Origin: Hymenopellis radicata
Lineage: Eukaryota > Basidiomycota > Agaricomycetes > Agaricales > Physalacriaceae
Assembly (NCBI GenBank): GCA_015501595.1
Contig: JADNRX010000003.1
Location: 186,001 to 250,000 of the forward strand
Direction: 5' to 3'
Length of the DNA: 64,000 bases
The notes beneath the pieces were generated by a model. That model did no database searches. It saw only the letters and a program-made list of their open reading frames with translations, and was not told where the DNA came from. How positions within the stretch are numbered: position 1 is the stretch's first letter; each line of letters starts with the position of its first letter. Positions 24,713 through 35,701 of this stretch are shown here, piece after piece. Both the position numbers and the translations under genes were made by a program.

Positions 24713-25675
24713 ATGGCGCCACCAAACGCGAAAGATTACTGTAACTACTGCATGAAGACATTTGGGCGCGAAAATCTTCGGTCCTGCGGTCGCTGCCGGT
24801 AGGATATCTTTCTCTCAAGTCCAATCGCATTGAAATTTGTGTGTAGATTAGTGAGATACTGTTCGCGCTCCTGTCAGAAGGAAGCCTGGCCGACGCACAA
24901 GCAAGGCTGCAATACTAAGCTGCGCGATGCAATCGCGGACGATCCGGACGCTGAAGCTATGAACAACGCGTTGTCCAAATGGGTGAACGCGTGGAAATTG
25001 AGCCTACACAGCTGGTAACTCCAAGTTGGATCATTCCTTATTGCATCTTAACAGTTCTATTCTGACAAGGTCATACTGGTCCATGAACCTAGCTCGTCGC
25101 GAGCGCGACTATCTCCCAACATCCGTGTAAGTCTCGATAGAAAACAGTGGTCGGTTTCGCGTCTTACGTTCTCCAGATTCTTTGTCAAACTCACAAGACG
25201 ATGGGATACTCAGAACTCAGCGCAGTTGTTCAGAGTACGTCACGCCGGAATCATCTTGGATACACTGTCCTGACTAGTCCTTGCATAGTTGACCGAAGGA
25301 GCCGTGTTAACACGCGAAGACATAATTCGCAAAATGCATCAAGTCGGCGCGCCTCAAGACAGCATCGACTCCTGGACTGTTCGTGGAAATGATGCAGTGC
25401 AGATTGCCGTCGAGGCGGAAGGCTTTTTGCGCTTCTTATGGTTCTCCTTCCGCGACGCCGATGACCGTTTCAAGCGTGAACCAACCAGGCTTGCAGACGA
25501 AATGGCAGCACAATGGCTACCCTACTTGAAGAATGCGATCGAGACGGGTGACAGTGAGTGCATTCCTTTGATTATTGCTTATCTGCATTGATTGCTGTCT
25601 CGGACAGCTGAGGCTCATCATAGCTTCATTGAAAACCTTGCGATGGACTTGATTGTCGCAGGTGTGGAATTGTGA
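24713..25675 (+). CDS. MYND-type zinc finger protein
   Basis: Six exons (24713-24798, 24847-25014, 25055-25126, 25177-25234, 25289-25553, 25608-25675) join in phase to 238 residues. The first 50 residues hold a MYND finger: CNYC, then SCGRCR, then RYCSRSCQKEAW and HKQGC, giving the C-x2-C / C-x2-C / C-x3-C / H-x3-C ligands. The rest reads FFVKLTRRWDTQNSAQLFR, LTEGAVLTREDIIRKMHQVG and ends DLIVAGVEL. MYND fingers bind proline-rich peptides, so a protein-interaction role is likely. Many basidiomycetes carry expanded sets of such MYND proteins of unknown function; nothing downstream identifies a catalytic domain such as SET. Confidence 0.85.
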
Positions 25676-26486
25676 TCAAGATATCATTGTACAACAGTTC
25701 GAGTCTCCACGGGATAGTATACATCATGGTAAATAAACTAAGAGGATATCAGAGATCGTTACAGTAGAGGGAGAAAGGTTTTCACCGTGTGTGTCATTCA
25801 GATCTTAACGATATTCGCCTTGCATGTCACTGATCATGAAAGCCGACGACGTGGACGAGCGGTGGTCTGAACAGTGTTCAGACTTGGCCATAGTTGGCTT
25901 TGGTGACTTCAATCGTTGCAACCACTTTGCTGGTGAAGAGACACTACCACCGAATGTTAGTGGCGTATCCGCCATTGAACAGTTGAGAACACTTACAACG
26001 ACTTTCTACTGGGAGTACGAGGAGGTTCGCCTGGTAGACGAATCCGTCCAGGGGTGAGAACGATATACGAGAGACTGATAGATCTGCGCATTTCTTTCAA
26101 GAGTGGGGTGGCTGAAGGCAAGACTATAGTAAAGCGGATGCCGTTGACTTTATACTCAAGTTCGCGAAGCATGCCACGTTGCCACAATGATCATTAAGGT
26201 CCATTGTTCGGCAAGGTTGGGGATGTCAAGGCAAACCTAGTGGAGAACAATGGACGATTCAGTGTCGACAACGCAACCATCAGAAGATTATAGCCCGGAC
26301 CAAGCCCGAACGGAATGACCAGCCAAAATCGTCAAAGTATGCTTTGATATTGGTCCGTCCGGTGAAGAAGAATGCAAGTCCTCGGCGAAAGATGTGGCAG
26401 AGGCAAAGTGCCACCTACCGGCCCGTCTTCCGCGGAAGCTCAACTTGGAAACAGCGTCAAATAACCTGACTCTCGCCGTCACCATC
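25676..26486. other. Intergenic, unresolved short ORFs
   Basis: A plus-strand ORF at 25824-26057 (contains VGFGDFNRCNHFAGEETLP) and a minus-strand ORF at 25993-26187 overlap here. Neither has a recognised family or a convincing splice context. The region contains the PRP3 promoter. Confidence 0.35.
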
Positions 26487-28692
26487 ATGGACAGGAAACG
26501 GCCGTACGAAGGCAGCGACGCCGGCTCTTCAAGCAGCAAGAAAGCCAAAACGTTTGTTGTCCCTTTCCCATTTTTCAAAATACTCATTTGATTGATACTT
26601 TCTAGTGACGCCGTGAGTGCATTCCCCTCTCGCCAAGGTGATTATCCTCATTTGAGCTTGTTTTCTCATCATGGTTCTATCAAATTTCCCTTTCAGAATG
26701 CATCCTCTGCCTCTGGATCGTCGCTCGGTGTAAGTCATTTCCTTGTTGACTGTGATATGCCTAATGACTTTCGGTAGCAGCAAGCCCTTATCGCTCAAAA
26801 ACGCGCCGAAATCGCGGCCAAAGTTGCTGCAATGAAGGGTGCTGGAGTTATTAGCGCGGCCAAGCCTGTTGCCGCACCGAAACCGTCGCCGGCCATGTCG
26901 ACGCCCGCCCTTTCGGATGATATTGCCAAGAAGATCGCAGAGGCGAAGCGCAAAGTGCAGAATGCGCAGAACAAGCTGGCGAAAAAGGATAATTCTTATG
27001 CAGTGCGTTTTCTTGTCTGTCCGTCATTCAAATTATCTAACGAGTATGGTAGTCGATGCCCCAGTCCAAGAAGAATGTGAAGGCGCCGGAGCTCGCTGCG
27101 CCTCAAGGTGTTGGATTGAAGATGGCTGCTCATCCTCTTCTACTCGATACGACACCGGCTGCACCCCAATCCAAGAAGGACAGGTATAAGCCCATGCAAC
27201 CCAAGTTTGCATCCATCAAGGTCAAGTTGTTTCATTTCTATCTTTGGTCTTGGCTCATTTCCAACTGCAGGCCAACACGCGCAATGTGCCTACACCACCC
27301 CCGGCTCCGACTCCCCAAACCATTGTCGAGTCTACAAATCCCTACACGTCCAAGGAACCGATTGAGGGAACGGTGCCGAAAGAAAGGATCGGGCGCAACT
27401 TCAGGTTCAACCCCAAAGGCAAATACGTTGCTCTTGCGGATCAGGCGAGGAAAGATGCTGCGCTTGAGGCGTTGAAGCAGCGTATAGCCGATCAGGCCAG
27501 AAAGGCGGGTTTGGACAGCGATATGGGAATTGAGAAGAATATCAAGGTGAGCTCTTGCGTATCGAAATACGCATCGCTCTAACTAAAGCTTCAGCGCGCG
27601 CCTCCTCCCGAAGCTGAATGGTGGGATGCAGCGTTACTTCCCAACAAGGATTATGATGATTTGGCACTCGGCATGGAACATCTGAACATTACCAACTCGG
27701 ACTCTCCCATCAATATCTACATTCAACATCCTATTCCGATACCCGCTCCCGGGGACAAGAATAAAGTCGAGTTGAAGCCGCTCATGTTGACGACCAAAGA
27801 GCAGAAGAAGATGAGGAGACTTGTGCGTGCTGGAAACCTGCAGGACAAACGTGATAGGATTCGTATGGGTCTTCTTCCTCCCGATCCACCTAAAGGTAAG
27901 ATTCAAAAAGTTGACTTCTCCAAAGCTGACGGGTTTATTCCTCAAGTGCGCCTTGCCAACCTGATGAAGGTTCTCACGAGTGACGCTGTGCAAGACCCAA
28001 CGAGGGTGGAGGCGAAGGTTCGCAGAGAGGTGGCGATGCGCAAACATACCCACGAGAAAATGAATGCGGAACGTAAACTCACCGATGACCAACGACGTGA
28101 AAAGATCGAGAACAAGAAGATTGACGAGGAGAAGAAGGGTATCTACGGGGCGCTCTTCAAGTGCGTTCCTTCCGCTTATATCCGTTGTATCGGTACTGAC
28201 GTTCTTTCCAGGATTAAATCGCTAACAGACCCGTCGCATCAATTCAAAGTGCGCAAGAACGCGGAGCAGATGAACCTGACCGGTGTCTGTATTTTCAATC
28301 CTGCGTTCAGCATGGTTTATGTCGAGGGCGCAGCGAAGCATCTGCGACAGTACAAACGGCTGATGACGCATCGGATAGCGTGGACGGAGGCGTCGCGGCC
28401 GCGAGGTGGTGAGGATGTGGAGCTTGCTGAGGGTGATAATGGTGGGAGTCCTAGTATGGCGGTGGATAATGCGGGAGAGAAGGCGAAGGAAGCTTCCGAA
28501 GGTCCGGTGTCGTTGGAGGATAACAAGTGTTGGTTAGTTTGGGAGGGTGATTTGAGGGAGAGGTCGTTCAATGCGTTCAAGGCGAAGAGTTGTGCGAGCG
28601 ATCGGGCGGCAAAGGAGTTGTTGGGTGAGAAGTTGAGGGGATACTGGGATATGGCGAAGAATTGGAAGGGTGATGAGGAGGAATTCGCCTAG
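26487..28692 (+). CDS. PRP3: U4/U6 small nuclear ribonucleoprotein Prp3
   Basis: Prp3 binds U4/U6 duplex and stabilises the tri-snRNP. Eight exons join in phase: 26487-26551, 26606-26612 (7 nt), 26697-26729, 26778-27002, 27053-27220, 27271-27546, 27595-28160 and 28212-28692, for 606 residues. A lysine-rich N-terminus (MDRKRPYEG, KKAKT) leads to the conserved central part with NPYTSKEP, RFNPKGKYVALADQAR, EAEWWDAALLP and YIQHPIPIPAPG, then LTTKEQKKMRRLVRAGNLQD and MGLLPPDPPKGK, and the C-terminal ferredoxin-like DUF1115 domain (MNLTGVCIFNPAFSMVYVEG, RIAWTEASRP, CWLVWEGDL). The acceptor before exon 4 is TAGCAG, so a NAGNAG alternative adding or dropping one Gln is possible. This is one of the few long genes here without a frame break. 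Confidence 0.95.
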
Positions 28693-28705
28693 GATTATTC
28701 TGGCC

Positions 28706-29034
28706 TAATAGCGAATACATGAGATTGCAAGGGAGGCACCTTGACTGTATATGCACCTCGACAACACTGCTTCACAGTGTTGTACTGTAATGGAATGTAT
28801 GGGTTTACCACTGATATTTGCAGTGTTAGGCACTGAAGTCCACTGTCATACGCTGGACTGATATGGACAAAACAGGGCGAGTCCGGACCAGTGTAAGCCA
28901 CTGGGAACAGTGTCGCGCACCGGTGCTCACTTTCACTGACTCCGACTAGTCCGGGCATAAGACGTGTCATCGCCGAAACGGCACGAGCTCCGAGTTCATG
29001 CCGCACGTGGCTTGTGTTGCGAGTTTGGAATTAC
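28706..29034 (+). repeat. 5' flank of kinase repeat unit A, left of the retroelement
   Basis: This stretch matches 38389-38710 (unit B) and, in its second half, 41880-42110 (unit C); shared motifs include TTCTGGCCTAATAGC and CCGAAACGGCACGAG. In B and C the sequence continues directly into GCATGTTCCCTTTGTTC before the kinase ATG; in A it is broken after GGAATTAC by the retroelement. Confidence 0.85.
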
Positions 29035-29539
29035 TCGGGTTTAATCTGTTGGATTACACAAGGCTAATATGAGGTAAGTCTCCTCGCCATCGGCACAAAA
29101 CTCTCACTTAACAACACGTCTACCTAGCTTCGCTAGGTCGCAAAGAGGTGTTAATGGACATTACCCGCCGGGTCGCAAAATGTACCAGGTGAGTTTTATC
29201 TCTCTCGCCCACGGCACCATCCTCACGCTCACTCCGTGCAGCCTGCCTACGGCGCGGTCTTCGACCCCACTCTTACTCTCTCTGCAACCTGCTGCTGCCA
29301 GCGTCGCCTTCAATTTCACTCATTCACGCTCTTTGTTTGCATGCTACGACACACGCGAGTTAGCATGGACGTTTCCGCTTCTTATTGTGGCACGGACTTA
29401 GTTTATCTTCCCACGCTTGGCGAGTACCCTAGGCTGCGCGGAAAGTCTCAGTTCCCCCAGCTCTTACGGGTCACTCGCCAGGTCAGTGGGAATTAACGTC
29501 TCTTATGTTCTCGTTTCTCACGTAGCCCAGCTAGTTATT
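29035..29539 (+). repeat. Split direct repeat A1
   Basis: Starts TCGGGTTTAATCTG and ends at CAGCTAGTTATT. It repeats at 31548-32052 with two substitutions noticed (in the GCAGC(C/T)TGCC and ACACGC(G/T)AGTT contexts). It includes a TACCTAGCTTCGCTAGGT inverted repeat that could form a hairpin near the element start. Confidence 0.88.
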
Positions 29540-30400
29540 CCCCATAAATTGAAGAAGCAAGTCTGGGGTGAAACTCTCGTTATCATCGGCTTCCTTGTCG
29601 ACCCGAACAAGCTCACTGCCACGTTGCCCGAAGATTCGAAGACCGACTTGGTGACCAACGTTCGTTCCTTTGCCAGCCGCCGTCGTCGCACGCTCCACGA
29701 GTTCGAACAACTCGCCGGTTGGATGAACTGGTCACTCAACGTTTACCCTCTCTTCAAACCCGCGCTTTGCAACCTCTATGCGAAGATGTCCGGCAAATCC
29801 TGGTCGCACGCAACCATTCACCTGAACAAACCGTTGGCTCGGGAGCTGCTCTGGTTCGCGAAACATGTCGAGGCATCGTCTGGCATGTTATTCTTCGCGA
29901 ACCTGGACTGGAACCCCCTGACCGAGTCCCATCTCACGATTTTCTGTGACGCATCGCTCACAGGAATGGGTTTTTGGGTGCCCGACCTCAATCTGGGTTT
30001 TACATGCCCCGTCGATGGAGGCGTCATGGCAGACAGAATCTTTTTCTGGGAGGCACTGTGCGTTCTCGCCGCGCTTAAGTGGTACGCCGAGTCGGGCCTG
30101 GTCTTCTTCGCGTCCGCCAAGAGCCCTGCGCGCCTCACAATCTTCACGGACAACGCCAACACTGTCCACATCTTCGACACTCTTCGCGCAAAGCCCGAGT
30201 ACAACGCCATCCTCTGCGCCGCTGTCGACATCCGCGTGGAGCACCACATCGACTTGCGTGTGCTCCACATCCCCGGGGAACGCAACATCGTGGCTGATGC
30301 ACTCTCCCGCGACTACATCTCCACCGCACTCCTCCATGCGCCTCTCCTCGCGCTCGATACTTTCAAACCCCCTCGATTGACGCTGGGGCGGCTGAGAAAT
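29540..30400 (+). pseudogene. Retroelement pol fragment: RT thumb/connection and RNase H
   Basis: The frame open from the end of A1 encodes the tail of a reverse transcriptase (VIIGFLVDPNKLTATLP, RRTLHEFEQLAGWMNW) and a complete-looking RNase H with the D-E-D-D set: LTIFCDAS, FFWEALCVLAALKW, LTIFTDNANTV and IVADALSRDY. The fingers and palm with the YxDD motif are absent. Downstream (about 30400) the frame shifts before the recombinase, either as an indel or as a natural frame change between domains. Confidence 0.8.
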
Positions 30401-31390
30401 GAATATCACTTCCGGTCGCGCGTCAAGGCAGCGCACACGTGTGCCTTGGTCGCGCGAGAGGCTCGTCCACGAAAGAGCCATCGCCCTCGGCCTCGCTATA
30501 GATGCGTCGTCGAGCGGCACCTACGATTCCGGTTTGAATTCTTATCTCGCATTCTGCAATATCCATCACATGCCTGTCACCCCCACCCCAGACACACTGT
30601 CCTTCTTCACAGTATACATGTCTGCCCACATCAACCCACGCTCCGTCGGCACCTACCTATCCGGTGTCTGCAACAAACTCGAACCCTACTTCCCCGAAGT
30701 GCGCGCAAATCGCGCGTCCCACCTCGTCAAACGATCCTTGGCCGGCTGTCTTAAACGGTATGGCACTCCAACGAAGCGTAAACTCCCCTCGCACGCTCCC
30801 ACCTGCACACCGCGATCTCCTCCCTCACGAGCGACTCATCCCACGACGACATCCTCTTCGTCGCAATGTTGTGTACCGGGTTCTGCGGACTGTTGCGCCT
30901 TGGCGAACTGTCCGTACCCGACAACAAGAAGATTCGCGATTATCGCAAGTGCTCCACCCGCGCATCCGTTTCCTGGGACGACAGCGGCTATGGGTTCGAG
31001 CTGCCTTACCACAAGGCCGACCGCTTCTTTGAGGGCAACAAGATCAAGATCATCCGTCGTGGTACCCTCCACCCGGCCCCAATCTTCAAACGCTACCTCG
31101 CGTCCCGCGACTCCATCTCCAGGATCAACCCCTACCTTTGGATCACGTCCAGGAACTCCGTTCCCTCCCGTTCTTGGTTCATGACGCGCCTTAGGCGGTT
31201 GGAACCCGACTCGAGCTTCGCCGGACAATCCATGCGCGCAGGCGGCGCCACCGCTATGGCCGAGGATGGCTGTGCACCACATCTCATCCAGGCTGCTGGA
31301 CGATGGGCGTCCGACACATTCCAGATCTACATCAGGAAGAACCCCGTCGTCCTCCAGGCAATGCTCTTCCACGGCCGCGATGATGATTGA
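30399..31390 (+). pseudogene. Retroelement tyrosine recombinase (frame-broken)
   Basis: The N-terminal, core-binding part reads WSRERLVHERAIALGLAID and SGTYDSGLNSYLAFCNIH; the catalytic part reads MLCTGFCGLLRLGEL (catalytic Arg), QSMRAGGATAMAEDG (second Arg) and GRWASDTFQIYIRK (Trp and nucleophile Tyr). The expected His before SMRAGG is Gln. The two halves lie in different frames and join if one C is added to the CCCC run at 30785-30788 (KLP to LARSHLHTAISSLTSD). The enzyme in this family integrates circular cDNA without target duplication, consistent with the lack of a clear duplication here. Confidence 0.82.
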
Positions 31391-31460
31391 TCCCATCTTC
31401 TATCTCAAACTACACAACACACACACCTTCGGTCACATTTTTTCTCCCGAGTAGCCATTT

Positions 31461-31547
31461 AGGACTCTCAATCACACACGCGGCCTCCGTGGTTTCACGG
31501 GGGTCGGCTATTTGGCTATACTCGACGTCGTGGACACCTCAGATTGG
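31461..31547 (+). repeat. Split direct repeat B1
   Basis: An 87-bp block from AGGACTCTCAATC to CACCTCAGATTGG, identical by eye to B2 at 32092-32178. It is directly joined to A2, giving the B1A2 junction expected from a circular Ngaro intermediate. Confidence 0.88.
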
Positions 31548-32052
31548 TCGGGTTTAATCTGTTGGATTACACAAGGCTAATATGAGGTAAGTCTCCTCGC
31601 CATCGGCACAAAACTCTCACTTAACAACACGTCTACCTAGCTTCGCTAGGTCGCAAAGAGGTGTTAATGGACATTACCCGCCGGGTCGCAAAATGTACCA
31701 GGTGAGTTTTATCTCTCTCGCCCACGGCACCATCCTCACGCTCACTCCGTGCAGCTTGCCTACGGCGCGGTCTTCGACCCCACTCTTACTCTCTCTGCAA
31801 CCTGCTGCTGCCAGCGTCGCCTTCAATTTCACTCATTCACGCTCTTTGTTTGCATGCTACGACACACGCTAGTTAGCATGGACGTTTCCGCTTCTTATTG
31901 TGGCACGGACTTAGTTTATCTTCCCACGCTTGGCGAGTACCCTAGGCTGCGCGGAAAGTCTCAGTTCCCCCAGCTCTTACGGGTCACTCGCCAGGTCAGT
32001 GGGAATTAACGTCTCTTATGTTCTCGTTTCTCACGTAGCCCAGCTAGTTATT
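31548..32052 (+). repeat. Split direct repeat A2
   Basis: Internal copy of A1. A 39-bp stretch (32053-32091) not present after A1 separates it from B2, suggesting that the full A repeat was longer and that the internal deletion in this copy removed its end from A1. Confidence 0.88.
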
Positions 32053-32091
32053 TCTCGTCACCCACCACATGTAACATTACATTACCCTCCC

Positions 32092-32178
32092 AGGACTCTC
32101 AATCACACACGCGGCCTCCGTGGTTTCACGGGGGTCGGCTATTTGGCTATACTCGACGTCGTGGACACCTCAGATTGG
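32092..32178 (+). repeat. Split direct repeat B2 (right end of the element)
   Basis: Right terminus of the retroelement, ending CACCTCAGATTGG; the next base begins the host flank AAGCATGTTCCC of kinase unit A. Confidence 0.88.
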
Positions 32179-32235
32179 AAGCATGTTCCCTTTGTTCTTC
32201 GACAAGCATCACTTGACAATCTGCTGAACTATACC

Positions 32236-34414
32236 ATGTCGACTTCATTGGTGGAATCTTCCTGCTCGCCAGACCCCGATCCTTTTTCCGACGCTATGGC
32301 CTACATTCGAGCCGGCGGACTGCCTTCAAAAGGGCCAGTAGTCCAGGAGAATCTTCGTCCTGTCGACCTTGTGCGGAAGGTCCTCGACTTTTATCCGCGC
32401 GTAATGGAATATTTAGACAACGGAGAGAAGCAACCCGAACCTGATTCCTCTCCCATCACAAAGTATGATAGGCATGTACACGAAAAATTGCTCTTGAAAC
32501 GCGTCGAGAAACTCCCTTCGCTCATTCCGTCTATCATGCAGCATGCAGACACGATGGTGGACTCCTTTCTGGACGATGTCGAAGCACTTTCGGCAGATGG
32601 ACTTTTCGACCCATGGGAAGAGAGCGGTCATGTTTCCTCGGCGATTTCAATAGCCAAGCATCGTGCTTCGCTTGTTCACCCCGCCATGCGCCTTGCCTCT
32701 ATCATCGCACTTCATCCCGAACTGCCAGAGATTTTCCCCCTTCTTTACATGATACCAGACACTCACAAATCAAAGAACGTCTCGCCTTTCTTCTCACAGG
32801 GCCTCAGCGTCCAGCTATCCGACATGAGAGGAGGGGACAAGCAGGCCTCGATAGCGAGTCTTCCGAACCATCGGAAATCCCTCATCAATAGGCTGTCTGA
32901 ACGGAGTGCACCGCTCCTGGTCTGGGACACCTTCGCGCTGAACGGGAAGGCAACATTGGAAGACATGGACAGAATTTCTGGTGTCCCTTTTCCATGGAAA
33001 CTATACTCAACAGTCGGGCATCCACGCCATTTATTCCGCGAACCTGCGGCAGTAGATGCCCCGAAAAGGTTGTGGACCTTGCCTCGGGCAAAGTGGTCAC
33101 AGACGCGTGAATTCCTGAACGCGTATGACCTCGAGGGCCAGAAGCGCCGCGGGGACGGGCCGGAGAGAAAAGATAAACTCGTCTGGTCGCCCTCCGCCTC
33201 CATTTCCGATGTTGAAACCGCTGATTTCCTGATGCGCGTGAGTAACCTCAATCACCGGTTCGTATTTTGGTTTGACCAAGTTGCAGTCGTGGATCCGCGC
33301 CGTTGAAAATGATTCCACTGTGATCGTTTTCGATTCTGGGAACTATCTCCGATTCGGCATTCGACATCGACAACGGCAGACTTTGTACATTTCGGATATA
33401 GTGGAATTCAACGCCGAACATACGACTCCGCGCTTTGTGAAACTTGTGCTCGCGATAACTCTTGCTGCTATATATGACGCGACGGAGCGCTTACCGCTTC
33501 TACAAGATCCATGCAACGTGGGAACACGCCGAAAACGCCGTCTTAGTGCCATTGCCGACGAATGGGCAACAAAGCGTAGCTCAGATAAGAGGAGAAACTC
33601 GCCGTACTCCCTGAAGGTGTTTCAAGTTCAATTGTTCGTGATCTACCGACTGAAAATTGTATACAGAAGCTCTCAAAAGCAGCGAAGGGAAGGGATACCG
33701 CTCTTCTCTATCTTGAGCTTGGCATCTACTCTTCCCCGTCCCCTCTCTATATGACTCGATGCTATACTGACGTTCCTACTGGTTCCACTGTGCATTACTC
33801 GGAGTGTATCGTGATCCGGCTCTTCGAAAAGATAGGACATGGCGCCACCGGTGACGCATATCGAGCAAAGCTAGTGCTGTATGGGTCATCTGGAAGCTCT
33901 GATACGTGCGACGAACCGGTTGTCGTCAAACTATCACGCACTTCGGAAGGTCAGGCGGCGCTCGAGCACGAATACTCGATATATGAACATCTTTCCACAT
34001 TACGGACACCGCTGGAAGGCATACCGCCTTGTCTCGGGCTCTTTGATGGCGACGAATCCGAGCAATCTGCCTTAATTCTCGGTGACTGTGGTCAAACCTT
34101 GGCGCTGCGGACTGGACGATACGAGCCCGCTGTGACTGTTTCCAACATCGAACGGTGAGCGTTCCCCTTCATGTACTATCCGTTGCGCTGATGAAAGAAG
34201 CTCTGGCTATCTTCGCATATTGGATGGCTTGCACGCTGCCGATGTACTACACGGTGACTTACGCACCTGGAACATGCTGATCGACGATGATGGTCAGCCA
34301 GCATTGATTGACTTTGATCGTGCTCGTCGCAATCCAAGCCAAGGTGACGTTGTGAAGGAGCGGGCGCGTTTGGTCAAGTTACTAGATGGGTTTGAGGTAG
34401 ATGATGATTCGTGA
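32236..34414 (+). CDS. Protein-kinase-like protein, copy A
   Basis: Four exons (32236-33237, 33281-33545, 33590-34154, 34201-34414) join in phase to 681 residues with no frame break. The N-terminal about 430 residues (PVVQENLRPVDLVRKVLDFY, SSPITKYDRHVHEKLLLKRV) form a fungal region I do not recognise. The C-terminal third is kinase-like: glycine-rich EKIGHGATGDAYRAKL, the VAIK-like VVVKLS, an alpha-C Glu in LEHEYSIYEHL, catalytic loop VLHGDLRTWNML and IDFDRA (DFD instead of DFG). The C-lobe is very short: the protein stops at EVDDDS, whereas copy C continues. The open frame extends upstream through the retroelement A2/B2 repeats but contains no ATG before 32236. Intron 2 (33546-33589, 44 nt) was inferred because the continuous frame contains stops. 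Expression is uncertain because its 5' flank is split by the retroelement. Confidence 0.75.
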
Positions 34415-35201
34415 GGACGATGAATATACCGCCCGCCACAGTGATGAGTAACACCAACTTTCCCGGTCCAGCCAAGACCACCATTTTCAGACAATCGACG
34501 ACGGTCACTTGGATGTTGAGTATCTGGAGCCGGTTTTCACAGACGACACAGCTGAGATGGAGCGAATCGAGGGGGAGCCTACTCAGAGGAATACGGACCA
34601 CTGTCGATTATACCACTCTGGCCAACTATACCTCCAAGCGAGAACACTGTCGTAAGCTTACCGGCGTTACCGCCTTCTAATTGTTGACGAGTCGTAGAGC
34701 GTTCGACAACTTTCGACCATCGCAATTCCGAGACTGGCCTTCTTGAGCAGGTCAAGCTGGATGTTCTTCCGTGTTCTGTCAAGATTCACGCATACGGGCC
34801 TTTGGGGCAGTACCATCAACAATTTAGCTTCAAACGCCATCGACGGCTGGTTTAGGAGCCTTCCTATACTCATTGTCTACAGACTGTTCGTGCGGTCTAT
34901 ATGGGTTTGTTTTCAGGCACGGTATGACCTCCATTCAGAAACCTCTGACCCACTCTCATCCGCAGGTGACCAGGTTGTGGCGGAGGCAACTGGGACGACA
35001 ACACACAGAGCAGGATGAGGTTGTTCGGATGGGCGCCTGTTCGCGCTGAGACAGTCGCGTAGACTACCGACCTTAGACTAAAGTACACCATGGTTTGAAG
35101 GTTAGATACTAGTAGTATATACAGTCTATGTACGGAAAGTAATAGCATCTCTTTTCACTTTCTACTTTTGCTTGAAACCAGTCAATGGATATTCCGGACA
35201 T
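34415..35201 (+). repeat. 3' flank of kinase unit A, shared with unit B
   Basis: This region matches 40961-41740 almost base for base up to GGATATTCCGGACA, then diverges; unit C lacks it. A frame segment here (DDGHLDVEYLEPVFTDDTAE and KLDVLPCSVKIHAYGPLGQ) looks like fragments of another protein coding region, but no family is recognised and stops interrupt it. Confidence 0.7.
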
Positions 35202-35701
35202 ACCACCGTCGGCGCCAGGAACAACCCGTCCAGTGCCTCGAGTCACGGACTCTACGTATCTGTCCCGGCCGTTCATCCCCTCACGACTGTCCCTCACCCA
35301 ACATCGTTCCCGCTTCTCCTCCTCTTCGCCCTTGGCCTCGAACCCAATCCAAATGACATCGCGTACCAGATGCTCCCAACTTGTCTCGAGAGTTTCCCAA
35401 CGCCGCAGCGATGGCCCAGGTCATGGCCGCTTCCGTCGGGGAGGACTCCTTACGCCCCACTACCAAAAAGCTTTCCTTCTCTATCGTTTTCATACCACGC
35501 CTCATAGCATACACTCGCTTTCTCATAATCGCTTTCGTTGATACTACTCTGCTGACGCTTTCTTATGACATCGTTCTCTTCACATACAATACCCCACACC
35601 GTCCGTAATATCTTGCAGATCTACTACATTCACTACCTACATAATATGTGGTTTCGGCTCTACTATGCATACCATGGACTTTCACATTTATAGCCCCTTC
35701 C
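35202..35701. other. Intergenic, no gene seen
   Basis: Pyrimidine-rich sequence with short overlapping plus-strand ORFs (Pro/Ser/Arg-rich translations in all three frames), which is the signature of base composition and not of coding. It contains the F-box gene 3' flank. Confidence 0.45.

Larger units (their letters stand above)
29035..32178 (+). mobile_element. Ngaro-type (DIRS order) tyrosine-recombinase retroelement, internally deleted
   Basis: The 3144-bp element has the split direct repeats of Ngaro elements: A1 (29035-29539), coding part, then B1 (31461-31547) directly joined to A2 (31548-32052), then B2 (32092-32178). A1 and A2 share 505 bp with two differences seen; B1 and B2 (87 bp) look identical, so insertion was recent. 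The host site is the kinase-unit flank (GGAATTAC left, AAGCATGTTCCC right). The coding part keeps RT thumb/connection, RNase H and tyrosine recombinase. Gag and the RT palm are missing, A1 running straight into the thumb region, so this copy cannot retrotranspose on its own. Confidence 0.88.

Noticed and set aside
27634..28092. 152-codon minus-strand ORF inside PRP3
   Set aside because: Antisense to an intact, well-conserved Prp3 exon.
30838..31396. 186-codon minus-strand ORF inside the retroelement
   Set aside because: Shadow of the tyrosine recombinase coding strand; GC-rich codon composition keeps it open.
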